Below, one piece after another: positions 1-11,518 of a stretch of 64,000 nt of DNA (position 1 is its first letter; every line of letters starts with the position of its first letter). The DNA is from CAZGAQ01 sp964523405. GTDB lineage: Bacteria; Planctomycetota; Phycisphaerae; UBA1845; Fen-1342. Location of the stretch: the NCBI GenBank assembly GCA_964523405.1, contig CAZGAQ010000007.1, positions 1 to 64,000 on the forward strand, written 5' to 3'. The notes below the pieces were generated by a model. The model made no database searches. It was not told where the DNA came from and worked only from the letters and a program-made list of their open reading frames with translations. The position numbers were made by a program, and so were the translations under genes.

Positions 1-2044
<2,044 letters not shown>

Positions 2045-2138
2045 AAGCGATTGCACCAGCGGGCCAAGACGGCCACAATAGCGGCAGCGCGGCGCCGGCC
2101 GGCGCACCGGCCGCATCAGCGGCGCTTGTGCTTAGCGT

Positions 2139-3050
2139 ATGCGAATAGCCCTACTGCCGACAAGGGTGTTCCCTCTGTTCCTCGTCGCGCTGACGCTGCG
2201 CAGCGACGCGGCGCGCGCGGCACAGCCCGCGGCCGCAGGGGACGACGCGCTGGCGGCGCTGGCCGCCGTCCGCACGGCCGTGCAGGAAGAGGAATGGGCC
2301 ACCGCCTGGCGTCGGGTCCAGGGGTTGGACCCTCGCGTGGCGGAGCAGCCTGACACCGCCTATCTCGCCGCGCAGGCGCTGTTTCACCTCGGGGAGTACC
2401 TCGGCGCCGCGGAAGTGCGAACCGTATCCGGCGGCCGCGCCGGGCAATTCCGCGCGCCGTACCTGCTCGTGGAGGCGCGTGAAGGCGCGGAGCGGTTTTT
2501 GTGTTGCCCGCGTGCGGCCGCGTTGTACCAGATTCGCTGGGCCCTGGACGGCGGCGTGGACGAGCCGGGGGCGCATCTGCTGCACGCCCGGATCTGGCAG
2601 GCGCTGGGACGTCCGCAGATCGCCCTGAGCATTCTGCAGAGCCGGGTGCCGGTCTGCCTGGCGGATCCACCGGACGACGTGCTGGCGGTATACGCCGACC
2701 TGGCGCTGCAGACGGGCGACCTGCGCGGCTACCTGGGCTTTGCGCGTCAGCGTGCGCAGCGTGCGCCCGAGCGTGCTGGCGCGCTCATGGCCGCGGCCTA
2801 TGCGGAGGTGGCACAGCGCTGTAACGAACGTGGGGAAGAGAACTTATGTGCGCAGTGGCTCGCGCGGGCGGTCACCGCGGAGCCGGATAACCCCGGGTAT
2901 GTCCTACGCCTGGGGGACACCTATTGGTCGGCCGGGCGGCGCAGCGAGGCCGCCCCCCTGTACCGGCGTGTTTTGCGAGCGGCGGGGGATCATCCGCAGA
3001 CCGGCCGGCTCTTGGCGCGTCTGGCGGAAATTCCTGCGGATGCGGACTGA
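2139..3050 (+). CDS. Secreted TPR-like protein, function unknown
   Basis: The 303-residue product starts with a signal peptide (about residues 1-27, ending in an Ala-rich ARAAQ site). It continues with Ala/Leu/Arg-rich helical pairs typical of tetratricopeptide or Sel1-like repeats. The clearest is the last one, around residues 235-295, with the pattern NPGYVLRLGDTYWSAGRR and a paired helix. No catalytic motif is visible. Such proteins usually scaffold periplasmic complexes, but no partner can be named here. The start is ATG 2139; no good Shine-Dalgarno is visible. The gene is divergent from mutS2 and is followed closely by a tiny secreted-protein gene. Confidence 0.75.
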   Translation: MRIALLPTRVFPLFLVALTLRSDAARAAQPAAAGDDALAALAAVRTAVQEEEWATAWRRVQGLDPRVAEQPDTAYLAAQALFHLGEYLGAAEVRTVSGGRAGQFRAPYLLVEAREGAERFLCCPRAAALYQIRWALDGGVDEPGAHLLHARIWQALGRPQIALSILQSRVPVCLADPPDDVLAVYADLALQTGDLRGYLGFARQRAQRAPERAGALMAAAYAEVAQRCNERGEENLCAQWLARAVTAEPDNPGYVLRLGDTYWSAGRRSEAAPLYRRVLRAAGDHPQTGRLLARLAEIPADAD

Positions 3051-3111
3051 GGCCTAACCTTTATTGCGGATCCGGGTCATTATGGGAGTGAGGCCCTCAA
3101 GGAGGCTCGAG

Positions 3112-3303
3112 ATGAAACGCTTGCTGAAATCCAGTCTCTTGGTCACCCTGCTGACGGGGGCGTGGCTCGGCACCACCGTCACGTGTGACCCGGGCTCGTT
3201 CGACGCGGTCATCCACGTCGTCGACGAAGGCCCGATCATCGTCGAGGAAGACTACTGCGACTGGTGCTGGTGGGACTTCGGCGGTGGATATTACTTTGAC
3301 TAG
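3112..3303 (+). CDS. Small secreted acidic/aromatic protein (63 aa), unknown
   Basis: The start at ATG 3112 is set by a perfect AAGGAGG Shine-Dalgarno at 3099-3105, six bases upstream; a longer frame from 3064 lacks one. The product has a hydrophobic signal sequence (MKRLLKSSLLVTLLTGAWLG). The mature part of about 40 residues is rich in Asp, Glu, Trp, Tyr and Cys and ends in DFGGGYYFD. The cysteine after TTVT lacks a lipobox, so it is probably not a lipoprotein. I do not recognise a family. A strong terminator at 3365-3411 closes the unit. Its position directly before the flagellin genes may be coincidental. Confidence 0.7.
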   Translation: MKRLLKSSLLVTLLTGAWLGTTVTCDPGSFDAVIHVVDEGPIIVEEDYCDWCWWDFGGGYYFD

Positions 3304-3364
3304 GCCGCGGGCGACGAGGTGACGCGGCCGGGCCCGGCCCGGTAAAGGCGTGTCGGTCACGGTC

Positions 3365-3411
3365 ACCGCGACGATTGTTCCGGACAACCCGGAACGACCG
3401 TCGCGGTTTTT
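3365..3411 (+). terminator. Rho-independent terminator after the small secreted gene
   Basis: An inverted repeat pairs ACCGCGACG (3365-3373) with CGTCGCGGT (3399-3407) and GTTCCGG (3377-3383) with CCGGAAC (3389-3395). The two parts are separated by a small imperfect internal segment, the loop has five bases, and a T-run follows. It separates the small secreted gene from the first flagellin. Confidence 0.85.
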
Positions 3412-3473
3412 GTTGCGCGCATGCGGACGTGGAGGAAATTTCGCCTTTTTGCATTGCTTTCGCCATGCTGCGT

Positions 3474-3483
3474 TTTGAACGCT
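3474..3483 (+). promoter_or_regulatory. Decamer shared upstream of both flagellin genes (copy 1)
   Basis: TTTGAACGCT occurs 55 bases before the copy 1 ATG and again at 5114-5123, 58 bases before the copy 2 ATG. The flanks differ, so it may be a kept promoter or leader element. It does not fit a standard sigma-28 or sigma-54 consensus. Confidence 0.35.
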
Positions 3484-3528
3484 TGGCTTGGTCAACTCGC
3501 CAACCGCCGACTGCAAGGAGACACAAGC

Positions 3529-4932
3529 ATGGCAATGACGATCAACAACCTCGGCACACTCACACTGCTCAACATCCTCAATAAGACCACGACGACGCAG
3601 GCCAACATCATGCAGCAGATGTCGACCGGCAAGAAGATCAACCGCGGGGCGGATGATCCGGCCGGTCTGCTGGCCCTCAGCAAGCTGGGGTCGGAACTGA
3701 CCGCCGTGGATGCCGGGATTCAGAACAATCAGCGCACGGATGCCATGCTGGGTGTGGCCGACAACGCCCTGAGCGAAATCAGCAGCCTGGTGAACGATAT
3801 CCAGCGGCTGGCGAACGAGACGGCGAATGACGCCGGCTTAACGGCGGAAGAGCGGGCGGCCAACCAATCGCAGATTGACGACGCTCTCGAGTCGATCGAT
3901 CGCATTGTCAGCAACACAAATTTCAACGGTAAGAAGCTGCTGGACGGCTCGCTCGCCATCGACGCATCGCTGAGCGGCACGGGCATCACGGACCTGAAGG
4001 TCTACAACCGCAAGAGCAGCGACACCGGCACGACGACGCTCACGGTCCACCGGATTTCGGCGGCCTCCGTGGCGTCCGCGATCAACGTCAACTCGGTCAC
4101 AACCACATCGACGATGGCCACGGCCGGTACGTTCTCGGTACAGGGCAAGCTCGGTGTGGCGGTGATCGCCTACACCTCGGGCGAGAACCTGACGTCCGTC
4201 CGGGGCAAGATCAACGCCGCCAAGTCGCAGACCGGCGTCTCGGCGATCGTCTCGGGCGCCACGCACCTGAATCTGTACAGCTCGGTCTCCGGCTCCGCGG
4301 CCTTTGTGCGGACCAAGCTGATTGAAGGGTCCGGCATTTCCGACAAGAGTGACACCGGCGCAGACGCCGTGGTCACCGTCAACGGCCAGAAGACCGCATC
4401 CGACGGCTCGGTCGTGTCGTACAGTGGTGGCGGCGTCAGCGTCACGTTCGACGCCACCAACCTCACCGCGACGGACGTGGGCATCAGGATCAGCAACGGC
4501 ACCACCAGTGGTGCCACCTTCCAGCTCGGCACGAACGGCAACACACGTTCGACGCTCGGGCTGGACAGCGTCTACACCGCGAAGCTGGGCGACGCCGTCA
4601 ACGGCTACTTGAAGTCGCTGGGCAGCGGCGGGAACGCCTCGCTGATCATCGATCCGAACAAGGCCGCCACCGTCGCCCGCGCGGCCGCGCTGCAGGTCGC
4701 GACCCTGCAGGGCCGCATCGGCGGCTTCCAGAAGTTCCAGGTGCGCACGTCGCTCAACTCGCTGAATCAGAATAAAGAAGGACTGGAAAAGGCCAAGGGC
4801 GTGATCAACGATGTTGACTTCGCCGTGGCCACGGCGGAACTCAACCGCCAGAGTGTGCTGCTGCAGTCGGCCGTCTCGCTGCTTAGCATGACCAACCAGC
4901 AGAGCAGCCAAGTGCTGAATCTGCTGCGCTAG
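3529..4932 (+). CDS. fliC: Flagellin, copy 1
   Basis: Flagellin is the filament subunit exported through the flagellar type III apparatus. The start is ATG 3529 (MAMTINNLG), nine bases after AAGGAG at 3515-3520; upstream in-frame codons lack a ribosome site. The 467-residue protein has the conserved N-terminal D0/D1 coiled region with QQMSTGKKINRGADDPAGLL and ANQSQIDDAL..ID..VSNTNFNGKKLLDG. A variable centre holds a flagellin hook-IN-like stretch (GENLTSVRGKI, near residue 220). The C-terminal D1/D0 region includes NKEGLEKAKGVINDVDFA and ends VLNLLR. A paralogue of identical length follows, and a terminator lies between the two, so each copy can be transcribed separately. Confidence 0.96.
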   Translation: MAMTINNLGTLTLLNILNKTTTTQANIMQQMSTGKKINRGADDPAGLLALSKLGSELTAVDAGIQNNQRTDAMLGVADNALSEISSLVNDIQRLANETANDAGLTAEERAANQSQIDDALESIDRIVSNTNFNGKKLLDGSLAIDASLSGTGITDLKVYNRKSSDTGTTTLTVHRISAASVASAINVNSVTTTSTMATAGTFSVQGKLGVAVIAYTSGENLTSVRGKINAAKSQTGVSAIVSGATHLNLYSSVSGSAAFVRTKLIEGSGISDKSDTGADAVVTVNGQKTASDGSVVSYSGGGVSVTFDATNLTATDVGIRISNGTTSGATFQLGTNGNTRSTLGLDSVYTAKLGDAVNGYLKSLGSGGNASLIIDPNKAATVARAAALQVATLQGRIGGFQKFQVRTSLNSLNQNKEGLEKAKGVINDVDFAVATAELNRQSVLLQSAVSLLSMTNQQSSQVLNLLR

Positions 4933-4972
4933 GCCGGGACAAAGCGCGACGGTTGAGTCCGATTCCAGACCA

Positions 4973-5010
4973 GGCCGGACGGTGGTGCGCCACCGCCCGG
5001 CCCTTTTTTT
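4973..5010 (+). terminator. Terminator of flagellin copy 1
   Basis: GGCCGG (4973-4978) and CGGTGG (4980-4985) pair with CCACCG (4990-4995) and CCGGCC (4997-5002). The loop is four bases and seven T residues end at 5010. This is a strong intrinsic terminator between the two flagellin genes. Confidence 0.9.
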
Positions 5011-5113
5011 GCGCGCCCGGCGTCGCCGTCGCCCCGCGCCGCCCGTGCGGCCGCCTGCTTTTCTCGGTCCCTGGTCAAATCGCGCAACTTCGACTGGCCG
5101 CGCCCGCCCGCGA

Positions 5114-5123
5114 TTTGAACGCT
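5114..5123 (+). promoter_or_regulatory. Decamer shared upstream of both flagellin genes (copy 2)
   Basis: This is the second occurrence of TTTGAACGCT, after the terminator of copy 1 and 58 bases before ATG 5172. It supports independent transcription of copy 2. Confidence 0.35.
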
Positions 5124-5171
5124 ACACGTGGTTCCCCTGGTGCTTCGAGAGATTGCGAGGAGAAAAAAGCA

Positions 5172-6575
5172 ATGGCGATGACAATCAACAACGTCGGGAC
5201 ATTGACCCTACTCAACCTGCTGAACAAGACATCCAATCTGCAGGCCAACACGATGCAGCAGATGTCGACCGGCCAGAAGGTCAACCGCGGTGCGGATGAT
5301 CCGGCCGGTTTGCTCGCATTGAGCAAGCTCAATTCCGAACTGACGGCGACGAATGCCGGCATTCAGAGCAACCAGCGCACCGACGCGATGCTGGGCGTGG
5401 CCGATAACGCCCTGAGCGAGGTGAGCAACCTGATGACCGACATCCAGCGGCTGGCCAATGAGACGGCGAACTCGGCCGGTCTGAGCGCCGAGGAAATCGC
5501 CGCCAACCAGTCGCAGATCGACGACGCGCTGGCATCGATCGATCGTATCGTCAGCAACACGAACTTCAACGGCAAGAAGCTGCTCGACGGTTCGCTCGGC
5601 ATCGCGTCCTCGCTGAGCGGCACGACGATCAGCGACGTGAAGGTGTTCAGCCGCAACGCCGCGAACACCGGCACGACGACGCTGGTCGTTCACCGCGTGT
5701 CCGCCGCGACGACGGCCTCGGCCACGGCGTTCAACAACGTCACCGCCACCTCCACGGCGGCCACCGCCGGGACATTCCAGGTTCAGGGCAAGCTCGGGTC
5801 GGCCGTGATCGCCTATACGTCGGGCGAGAACCTGACGTCCATCCGCGCCAAGATCGTCGCCGCCAAGAGCCAGACCGGCGTGTCGGCCGTCATGTCGGGT
5901 ACGCGCGCCATCAACCTGTACAGCACGGACAAGGGCTCGGCCGCGTTCATCCGGACGAAGGCCATCGAAGGCACCGTCTTCAAGGACAAGAGCGACACCG
6001 GCGTGGACGCCGTGGTCACGGTCAACGGCCAGGACACCGCGGTCGACGGCACGCGCGTGTCGTACAGCGGCAGCGGCATCAGCGTCAGTTTCGACGCCAC
6101 GAACCTGGTGGCCGCCGACGTCGGCATCAAGATCGACAACAGCTCCAGCAGCGGCGCAACGTTCCAGCTCGGCACGAACTCGGCCACCCGCGCCACGCTG
6201 GGCATCGATTCGGTGTACACCGCCAACCTCGGTGACGCGACCAACGGGTACCTCAAGTCGCTCGGCAGTGGCGGCTCGGCCTCGCTGTTGACTGACCCGA
6301 ACAAGGCCGCGACCATTGCCCGCGCAGCCGCGCTGCAGGTCTCGACATTGCAGGGCCGCATCGGCGGGTTCCAGAAGTTCCAGGTGCGTACGTCGCTGAA
6401 CTCGCTGAACCAGAACAAGGAAGGTCTCGAGAAGGCCAAGGGCGTGATCAACGATCTGGATTACGCCGTGGCCACGGCCGAGTTGAACCGGCAGAGCGTG
6501 CTGACGCAGACGGCGATGTCCCTGCTCAGCATGTCCAACCAGCAGAGTTCGCAGGTGCTGAGCCTGCTGCGGTAA
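5172..6575 (+). CDS. fliC: Flagellin, copy 2
   Basis: This second filament subunit has the same 467 residues as copy 1. By hand the first 101 residues differ at 17 positions, with no gap. The start is ATG 5172 after AGGAG at 5158-5162. D0/D1 regions flank a variable centre with the same hook-IN-like GENLTSIRAKI element; the C-terminus is LSMSNQQSSQVLSLLR. Differences cluster in the central, surface-exposed part. The pair is a tandem duplication kept at constant length, which suggests both copies are incorporated into filaments or are alternately expressed. Its own terminator follows at 6607-6643. Confidence 0.96.
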   Translation: MAMTINNVGTLTLLNLLNKTSNLQANTMQQMSTGQKVNRGADDPAGLLALSKLNSELTATNAGIQSNQRTDAMLGVADNALSEVSNLMTDIQRLANETANSAGLSAEEIAANQSQIDDALASIDRIVSNTNFNGKKLLDGSLGIASSLSGTTISDVKVFSRNAANTGTTTLVVHRVSAATTASATAFNNVTATSTAATAGTFQVQGKLGSAVIAYTSGENLTSIRAKIVAAKSQTGVSAVMSGTRAINLYSTDKGSAAFIRTKAIEGTVFKDKSDTGVDAVVTVNGQDTAVDGTRVSYSGSGISVSFDATNLVAADVGIKIDNSSSSGATFQLGTNSATRATLGIDSVYTANLGDATNGYLKSLGSGGSASLLTDPNKAATIARAAALQVSTLQGRIGGFQKFQVRTSLNSLNQNKEGLEKAKGVINDLDYAVATAELNRQSVLTQTAMSLLSMSNQQSSQVLSLLR

Positions 6576-6606
6576 GCGGCGACCGGACTTCAGTCACTTT
6601 CCAGAC

Positions 6607-6643
6607 GGGCCGGGCGGTGATCCCCCACCGCTCGGCCCCCTTT
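6607..6643 (+). terminator. Terminator of flagellin copy 2
   Basis: GGGCCGGGCGGTG (6607-6619) pairs with CACCGCTCGGCCC (6626-6638) with a single G-T wobble. The loop is six bases and a short T-run follows. It resembles the terminator of copy 1, as expected from a duplication that carried the 3' flank. Confidence 0.8.
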
Positions 6644-6658
6644 GGTTTGGGGAGCTGC

Positions 6659-7462
6659 TCAGCCGAACAGCTCGTCGATCGTCTGCACGGGGTCGCCCGC
6701 CCGCAGCAGCGTCTCTCCGATCAAGAGCGCGCGGGCGCCGGCCGCGTACATGCGTTCCACGTCGCGCCGGGTGCGGATGCCGCTCTCGGAGACGATCGGG
6801 ACGCCCGGCGGCACGAGCCGCGCCAGCTCCTCGGTCGTCGCCAGATCGACCTGCTGCGCGCGCAGATCCCGATTGTTGATGCCCAGCAACACGCCGTCCC
6901 GGAGCCGATCCTGGACGGCCTGCAGCGCTTCAAACAGCCGCCCGCGGCTGTGCACTTCGACGAGGACCCACAGCCCGGCGTCCCGCGCCAGGTCGACCAG
7001 GTCGGAGAGCAGGGCCAGCTCCAGCACATCGGCGATCAGCAGGATCGCGTCCGCGCCGTACGCCCGGCTTTCATAGACTTGGTACGGGGCGATGATGAAA
7101 TCCTTGCGCAACACGGGTAGCCCGACCGCGGCCTTCACCGGTTCGATGTACTCCAGCCGCCCATCGAAGAACTTCGTGTCCGTCAGCACGCTCAAGGCCT
7201 GCGCCCCGCCGCGGGCGTATTGGCGCGCGATCTCGATCGGATCGAACTCCGCGCGGATCACGCCCGCCGACGGGCTCGCCCGCTTGATCTCGGCGATCAG
7301 GTTGGGCTTACCCCGCCGCGGCACGGTGACGGCCCCATAGAAATTGCGCCGCGGCATCAGGTAGCCGGGCAGGGCCTTCAGCATTTCTACCGGGCGAACC
7401 CGCTGCGCCGCCTCGACTTCCTCACGCTTGTGGGCCAGAATCTCGTCCAGGACGTTCGACAA
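6659..7462 (-). CDS. trpC: Indole-3-glycerol phosphate synthase
   Basis: This enzyme closes the indole ring from CdRP in tryptophan synthesis (cytoplasmic TIM barrel). I place the start at TTG 7462, six bases after the Shine-Dalgarno AAGGGA at 7469-7474. It gives SNVLDEILAHKREE, the usual family N-terminus; a TTG 33 bases further upstream lacks support. The protein is then 267 residues, normal for the family. Catalytic and phosphate motifs are visible: AEIKRASPS (57-65), RKDF (119-122), VEVHS, GINNRDL, SESGI and GARALLIGE. No other trp gene is adjacent, so it is a solitary copy facing the flagellin gene. Confidence 0.95.
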   Translation of the reverse strand: MSNVLDEILAHKREEVEAAQRVRPVEMLKALPGYLMPRRNFYGAVTVPRRGKPNLIAEIKRASPSAGVIRAEFDPIEIARQYARGGAQALSVLTDTKFFDGRLEYIEPVKAAVGLPVLRKDFIIAPYQVYESRAYGADAILLIADVLELALLSDLVDLARDAGLWVLVEVHSRGRLFEALQAVQDRLRDGVLLGINNRDLRAQQVDLATTEELARLVPPGVPIVSESGIRTRRDVERMYAAGARALLIGETLLRAGDPVQTIDELFG

Positions 7463-7546
7463 GGCCAGTCCCTTTGTGCGAAACGGGGACGCCAAGCGTC
7501 CCCTGTTGATCGTCGCCCGCGGCTCCCGCCCGCGTGCGACGGGATC

Positions 7547-8419
7547 ATGCTAGCCCGGAGGCGTGCGCTGCTGCAAGCCGTACAGATTGCGATCCTCGCC
7601 GTCGGCACAGCCGGCTGGCTTGTCTTCTTAGCGCGCCTGTACCGCACGGAGCGGTGGCGCAATCCGCTGGCTGACCGCCGCCCCCCCGCCGGTGGTCCGA
7701 CCGTGCCGCTCGCCGCGGGCCTGTTCATCCTCTTCTGCTTGCTGCCGCTGCTGGTCCGCCCGCTGCTGGCCTACGGCGTCACGGCGCAGGATCTGCAGCA
7801 GCCGGGGTCGGCGGGCTGGCACCGCGCGCTGGCCGCCGATGATGTCACGAAGGCCGGATTGTGCGGCGTGATGATCGTCGTGCTGGTCTGGACGCGCCGC
7901 GCGACCGATGAGCAGCCGCGCCTGGGCCTCGCACGGACGCTCGCACTCGGCGGAGGCGGTTTCCTCCTGGCCATGCCGCCGGTGATGCTGCAGTTGTACA
8001 TGGGCGTCACGATCTGGCATTGGCTGCAGCCTCAACAACCGCCGCCCGTCCACCCGATGCTGCAGGCGCTGGAGTCCAGTGCGGCCGGACGCTGGGGGGC
8101 CGCACAGCTCGTACTGGGGGCGACGGTACTGGCCCCCGTGACGGAAGAACTGCTCTTCCGCGGCGTGCTGCTGCAGGCCCTCTGGCGCCAGTGGCGTCTC
8201 GCGTGGGGAGCGATTCTCGCCAGCGCCGGGATGTTTAGCCTGGTGCACGGCCAGCCGCAGGATCTGCTGCCGCTCGTAACCCTGGGGACCATTCTGGGCT
8301 ACGTGCGGGTACGCAGCGGCTCCCTGTGGGCTCCCATCCTGCTGCACGTGCTGTTTAACGCGCGCACGATGCTCTTCGCCATCCTGGACCCCACCCTGAT
8401 TCAGGATGCGGCTTCCTGA
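7547..8419 (+). CDS. CPBP/CAAX-type intramembrane metalloprotease
   Basis: This is a multi-pass membrane protein of 290 residues of the CPBP (Abi/CAAX protease) family. These are glutamate-type intramembrane proteases that cleave prenylated or small membrane substrates. The three family motifs are intact: EELLFRG (E200, E201, R205), FSLVHG (H234) and HVLFNA (H267, N271). Hydrophobic segments occupy roughly residues 10-30, 52-75, 104-116, 130-155 and the stretch from 185 to the end. The start is taken at ATG 7547, the first ATG in frame before the first membrane helix. It is divergent from trpC and its substrate is unknown. Confidence 0.85.
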   Translation: MLARRRALLQAVQIAILAVGTAGWLVFLARLYRTERWRNPLADRRPPAGGPTVPLAAGLFILFCLLPLLVRPLLAYGVTAQDLQQPGSAGWHRALAADDVTKAGLCGVMIVVLVWTRRATDEQPRLGLARTLALGGGGFLLAMPPVMLQLYMGVTIWHWLQPQQPPPVHPMLQALESSAAGRWGAAQLVLGATVLAPVTEELLFRGVLLQALWRQWRLAWGAILASAGMFSLVHGQPQDLLPLVTLGTILGYVRVRSGSLWAPILLHVLFNARTMLFAILDPTLIQDAAS

Positions 8420-8569
8420 CAGGCTGTGGACGAACCCGTCGTCCTGGCACGGTGCCGCGGCAAGCAGCGAGATCGGCCGCATGCGACGTCGGCCGCGGGG
8501 GGCCAACGCAACGGCCGCGCCCCGGATTTCCCCGCGCGCGGGGTCGGCGCCGCGCCCCGAACAACCGTC

Positions 8570-8597
8570 TTGACGTAACCGCCGCCCGGCGTACTAT
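8570..8597 (+). promoter_or_regulatory. Putative sigma-70-type promoter of guaB, leaderless
   Basis: TTGACG (8570-8575), a 16-base spacer and TACTAT (8592-8597) precede the guaB ATG at 8606 by eight bases. With normal spacing transcription would begin at or within a few bases of the ATG, so the mRNA would have almost no leader. No Shine-Dalgarno is present, which agrees. Confidence 0.55.
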
Positions 8598-8605
8598 CTT
8601 GACCT

Positions 8606-10078
<1,473 letters not shown>

Positions 10079-10222
10079 CGGGTAAGCTACGCATTATCCG
10101 CGAGCGGTCCGGGCCACGGCCCGTGAGCGCACCGCGGCGGTGAAGGCGGCGGCCGATGGACAACGCGGCCGCTCCCGGAGATATCGCGGCTGGCGTGGCC
10201 GCGCTGCTTGGAGGTCAGGCGT

Positions 10223-10819
10223 ATGACGCGGCGAAGGATCGCGCTATTCGTGGGGTGCGGCTGGGCGGCGATGCTGACGGCACTGACGATCGGTTGTGCC
10301 TACACGCCGAACTACTACCGCGAGACCGGTCCGTCAGTGGCCGCGCCGTGGGATTCGCCGACGGCTTCCGACATCAAGGCCCGTTACGAACCCGCCAAGC
10401 CACGGCAGCGCGCGTGGGCCCAGACCGCCGTCGCCCCGGAGACCGGGGCAGTCGTGCACTGGCCGCTGTACTTTGAAGATCCGTTCGTTGACAAGGGCCA
10501 CGGTCGCACCGACGCGACCACCCCACACGACGTGTATCACCTGGGCTGGGAAGACTGGCTTGCGATTCCGTATGGCGAGGCGCGCTTCACGGGGAACTGG
10601 CTTGCGCTGCCGATCAGCGCGGTCGTGACGCCGCCGTGGACGGCGATGGAGAGCGACGGCAAGCTGAGCCAGCAACTGCTCGGCTATGACCACGATGCGA
10701 TTCCGCTGGGGCGCGAGACGGCCACCACGACAGAGCGAACCGCCGGTACCCCACCCCAAGCCGAATCCGAGGCGCCGCAGCCCACTCCGGCGGCCAACGC
10801 TTCCGGCAGCAATTCGTAG
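10223..10819 (+). CDS. Hypothetical lipoprotein
   Basis: The start ATG 10223 follows GGAGG (10210-10214). The 198-residue product has a lipoprotein signal peptide ending in LTIGC at about residue 24, so it should be anchored to a membrane after cleavage. The mature part contains HWPLYFEDPFVDKG and HLGWEDWLAIPYGEARF, then a hydrophobic stretch (FTGNWLALPISAVVTPPW) and a Pro/Ala/Thr-rich C-terminus. I know no named family for it. It may form a loose unit with the zinc-ribbon and HELGH genes downstream (gap 81 bases). No enzyme motif is visible. Confidence 0.7.
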   Translation: MTRRRIALFVGCGWAAMLTALTIGCAYTPNYYRETGPSVAAPWDSPTASDIKARYEPAKPRQRAWAQTAVAPETGAVVHWPLYFEDPFVDKGHGRTDATTPHDVYHLGWEDWLAIPYGEARFTGNWLALPISAVVTPPWTAMESDGKLSQQLLGYDHDAIPLGRETATTTERTAGTPPQAESEAPQPTPAANASGSNS

Positions 10820-10900
10820 GACCGGAAGCGAGCGTCGAACGCGGTTGGCGGGCAGCAGCCTCAGTCCTCAACGCGCTGCGAGCGCAGGGGGACGCTACCG

Positions 10901-11515
10901 ATGTTCGTTTGTCCGCGCTGCGGCACGCAGTTCGATGCGAATCAGACGCACTGCTGGGCCTGCGGCCAACTGCTCGCAGCAACGGCCATCGGTCGCGCTG
11001 CGGGCGTCAAGCCGCCCCCCACTTCACCCCCACCTGCTTCACCCACACCCCCACCCGCCGAAGACCTCATTGCCTGCCTGCAATGCGGTGTGTTAATCCG
11101 CGTCGACGCGCAAAAGACACGTTTGTGCCCCGCCTGCCGCGCGCGTGCGATCCGGCGCCCGATCCCCTGGTGGATTTGGGCCGGTGCAGCGGCGATCCTC
11201 GCGGCCATGGTCTTCAACGTCGCGCGCATACCGCCGAAGTGGGACGCCCTGCGGCACCGCGTCCGGGCGGAGCGTGCCCTGGCCGCCGGCGACTGGGCCA
11301 CGGCCATCGCCGACTACGAGGCGCTGCTGCGGAGTATTCCGGGGACCGTGGAGGACTGGCTGGGCCTCGGGCACGCTTACCTGCGCGTGGGGCGTTTCGA
11401 CAAGACGGATGCCGTCCTGACGCGCTTTGAGCGGCAGCGTCTGAACGTCATCCAGCGCGGCCGCTGGCAGGAACTCGATGCGATGCTGCACGACCGCGTG
11501 CACAACCGCAGGTGA
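10901..11515 (+). CDS. Double zinc-ribbon, single-TM, TPR protein
   Basis: The 204-residue protein has a first zinc ribbon (C4-C7, C18-C21), a Pro/Thr-rich linker, a second ribbon (C59-C62, C76-C79) and one membrane helix at about residues 89-107. A TPR-like domain follows at about 115-190 (AERALAAGDWATAIADYEALL). The start ATG 10901 follows AGGGGGA. With no signal peptide the ribbons should face the cytoplasm and the TPR part the periplasm. Three bases separate it from the downstream HELGH peptidase gene, so the two are probably co-translated. Function is unknown; a role in presenting a substrate or partner to the peptidase is inference. Confidence 0.7.
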   Translation: MFVCPRCGTQFDANQTHCWACGQLLAATAIGRAAGVKPPPTSPPPASPTPPPAEDLIACLQCGVLIRVDAQKTRLCPACRARAIRRPIPWWIWAGAAAILAAMVFNVARIPPKWDALRHRVRAERALAAGDWATAIADYEALLRSIPGTVEDWLGLGHAYLRVGRFDKTDAVLTRFERQRLNVIQRGRWQELDAMLHDRVHNRR

Positions 11516-11518
11516 TGC

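Noticed and set aside
3430..3444. Sigma-54 promoter (TGG-N10-GC) before flagellin copy 1
   Set aside because: Only the two dinucleotides fit, the rest of the consensus is missing, and copy 2 has no counterpart at a similar distance.
8530..8543. Perfect palindrome CCCCGCGCGCGGGG as a terminator of the CPBP gene
   Set aside because: No T-run follows, and short GC palindromes are expected by chance at this base composition.
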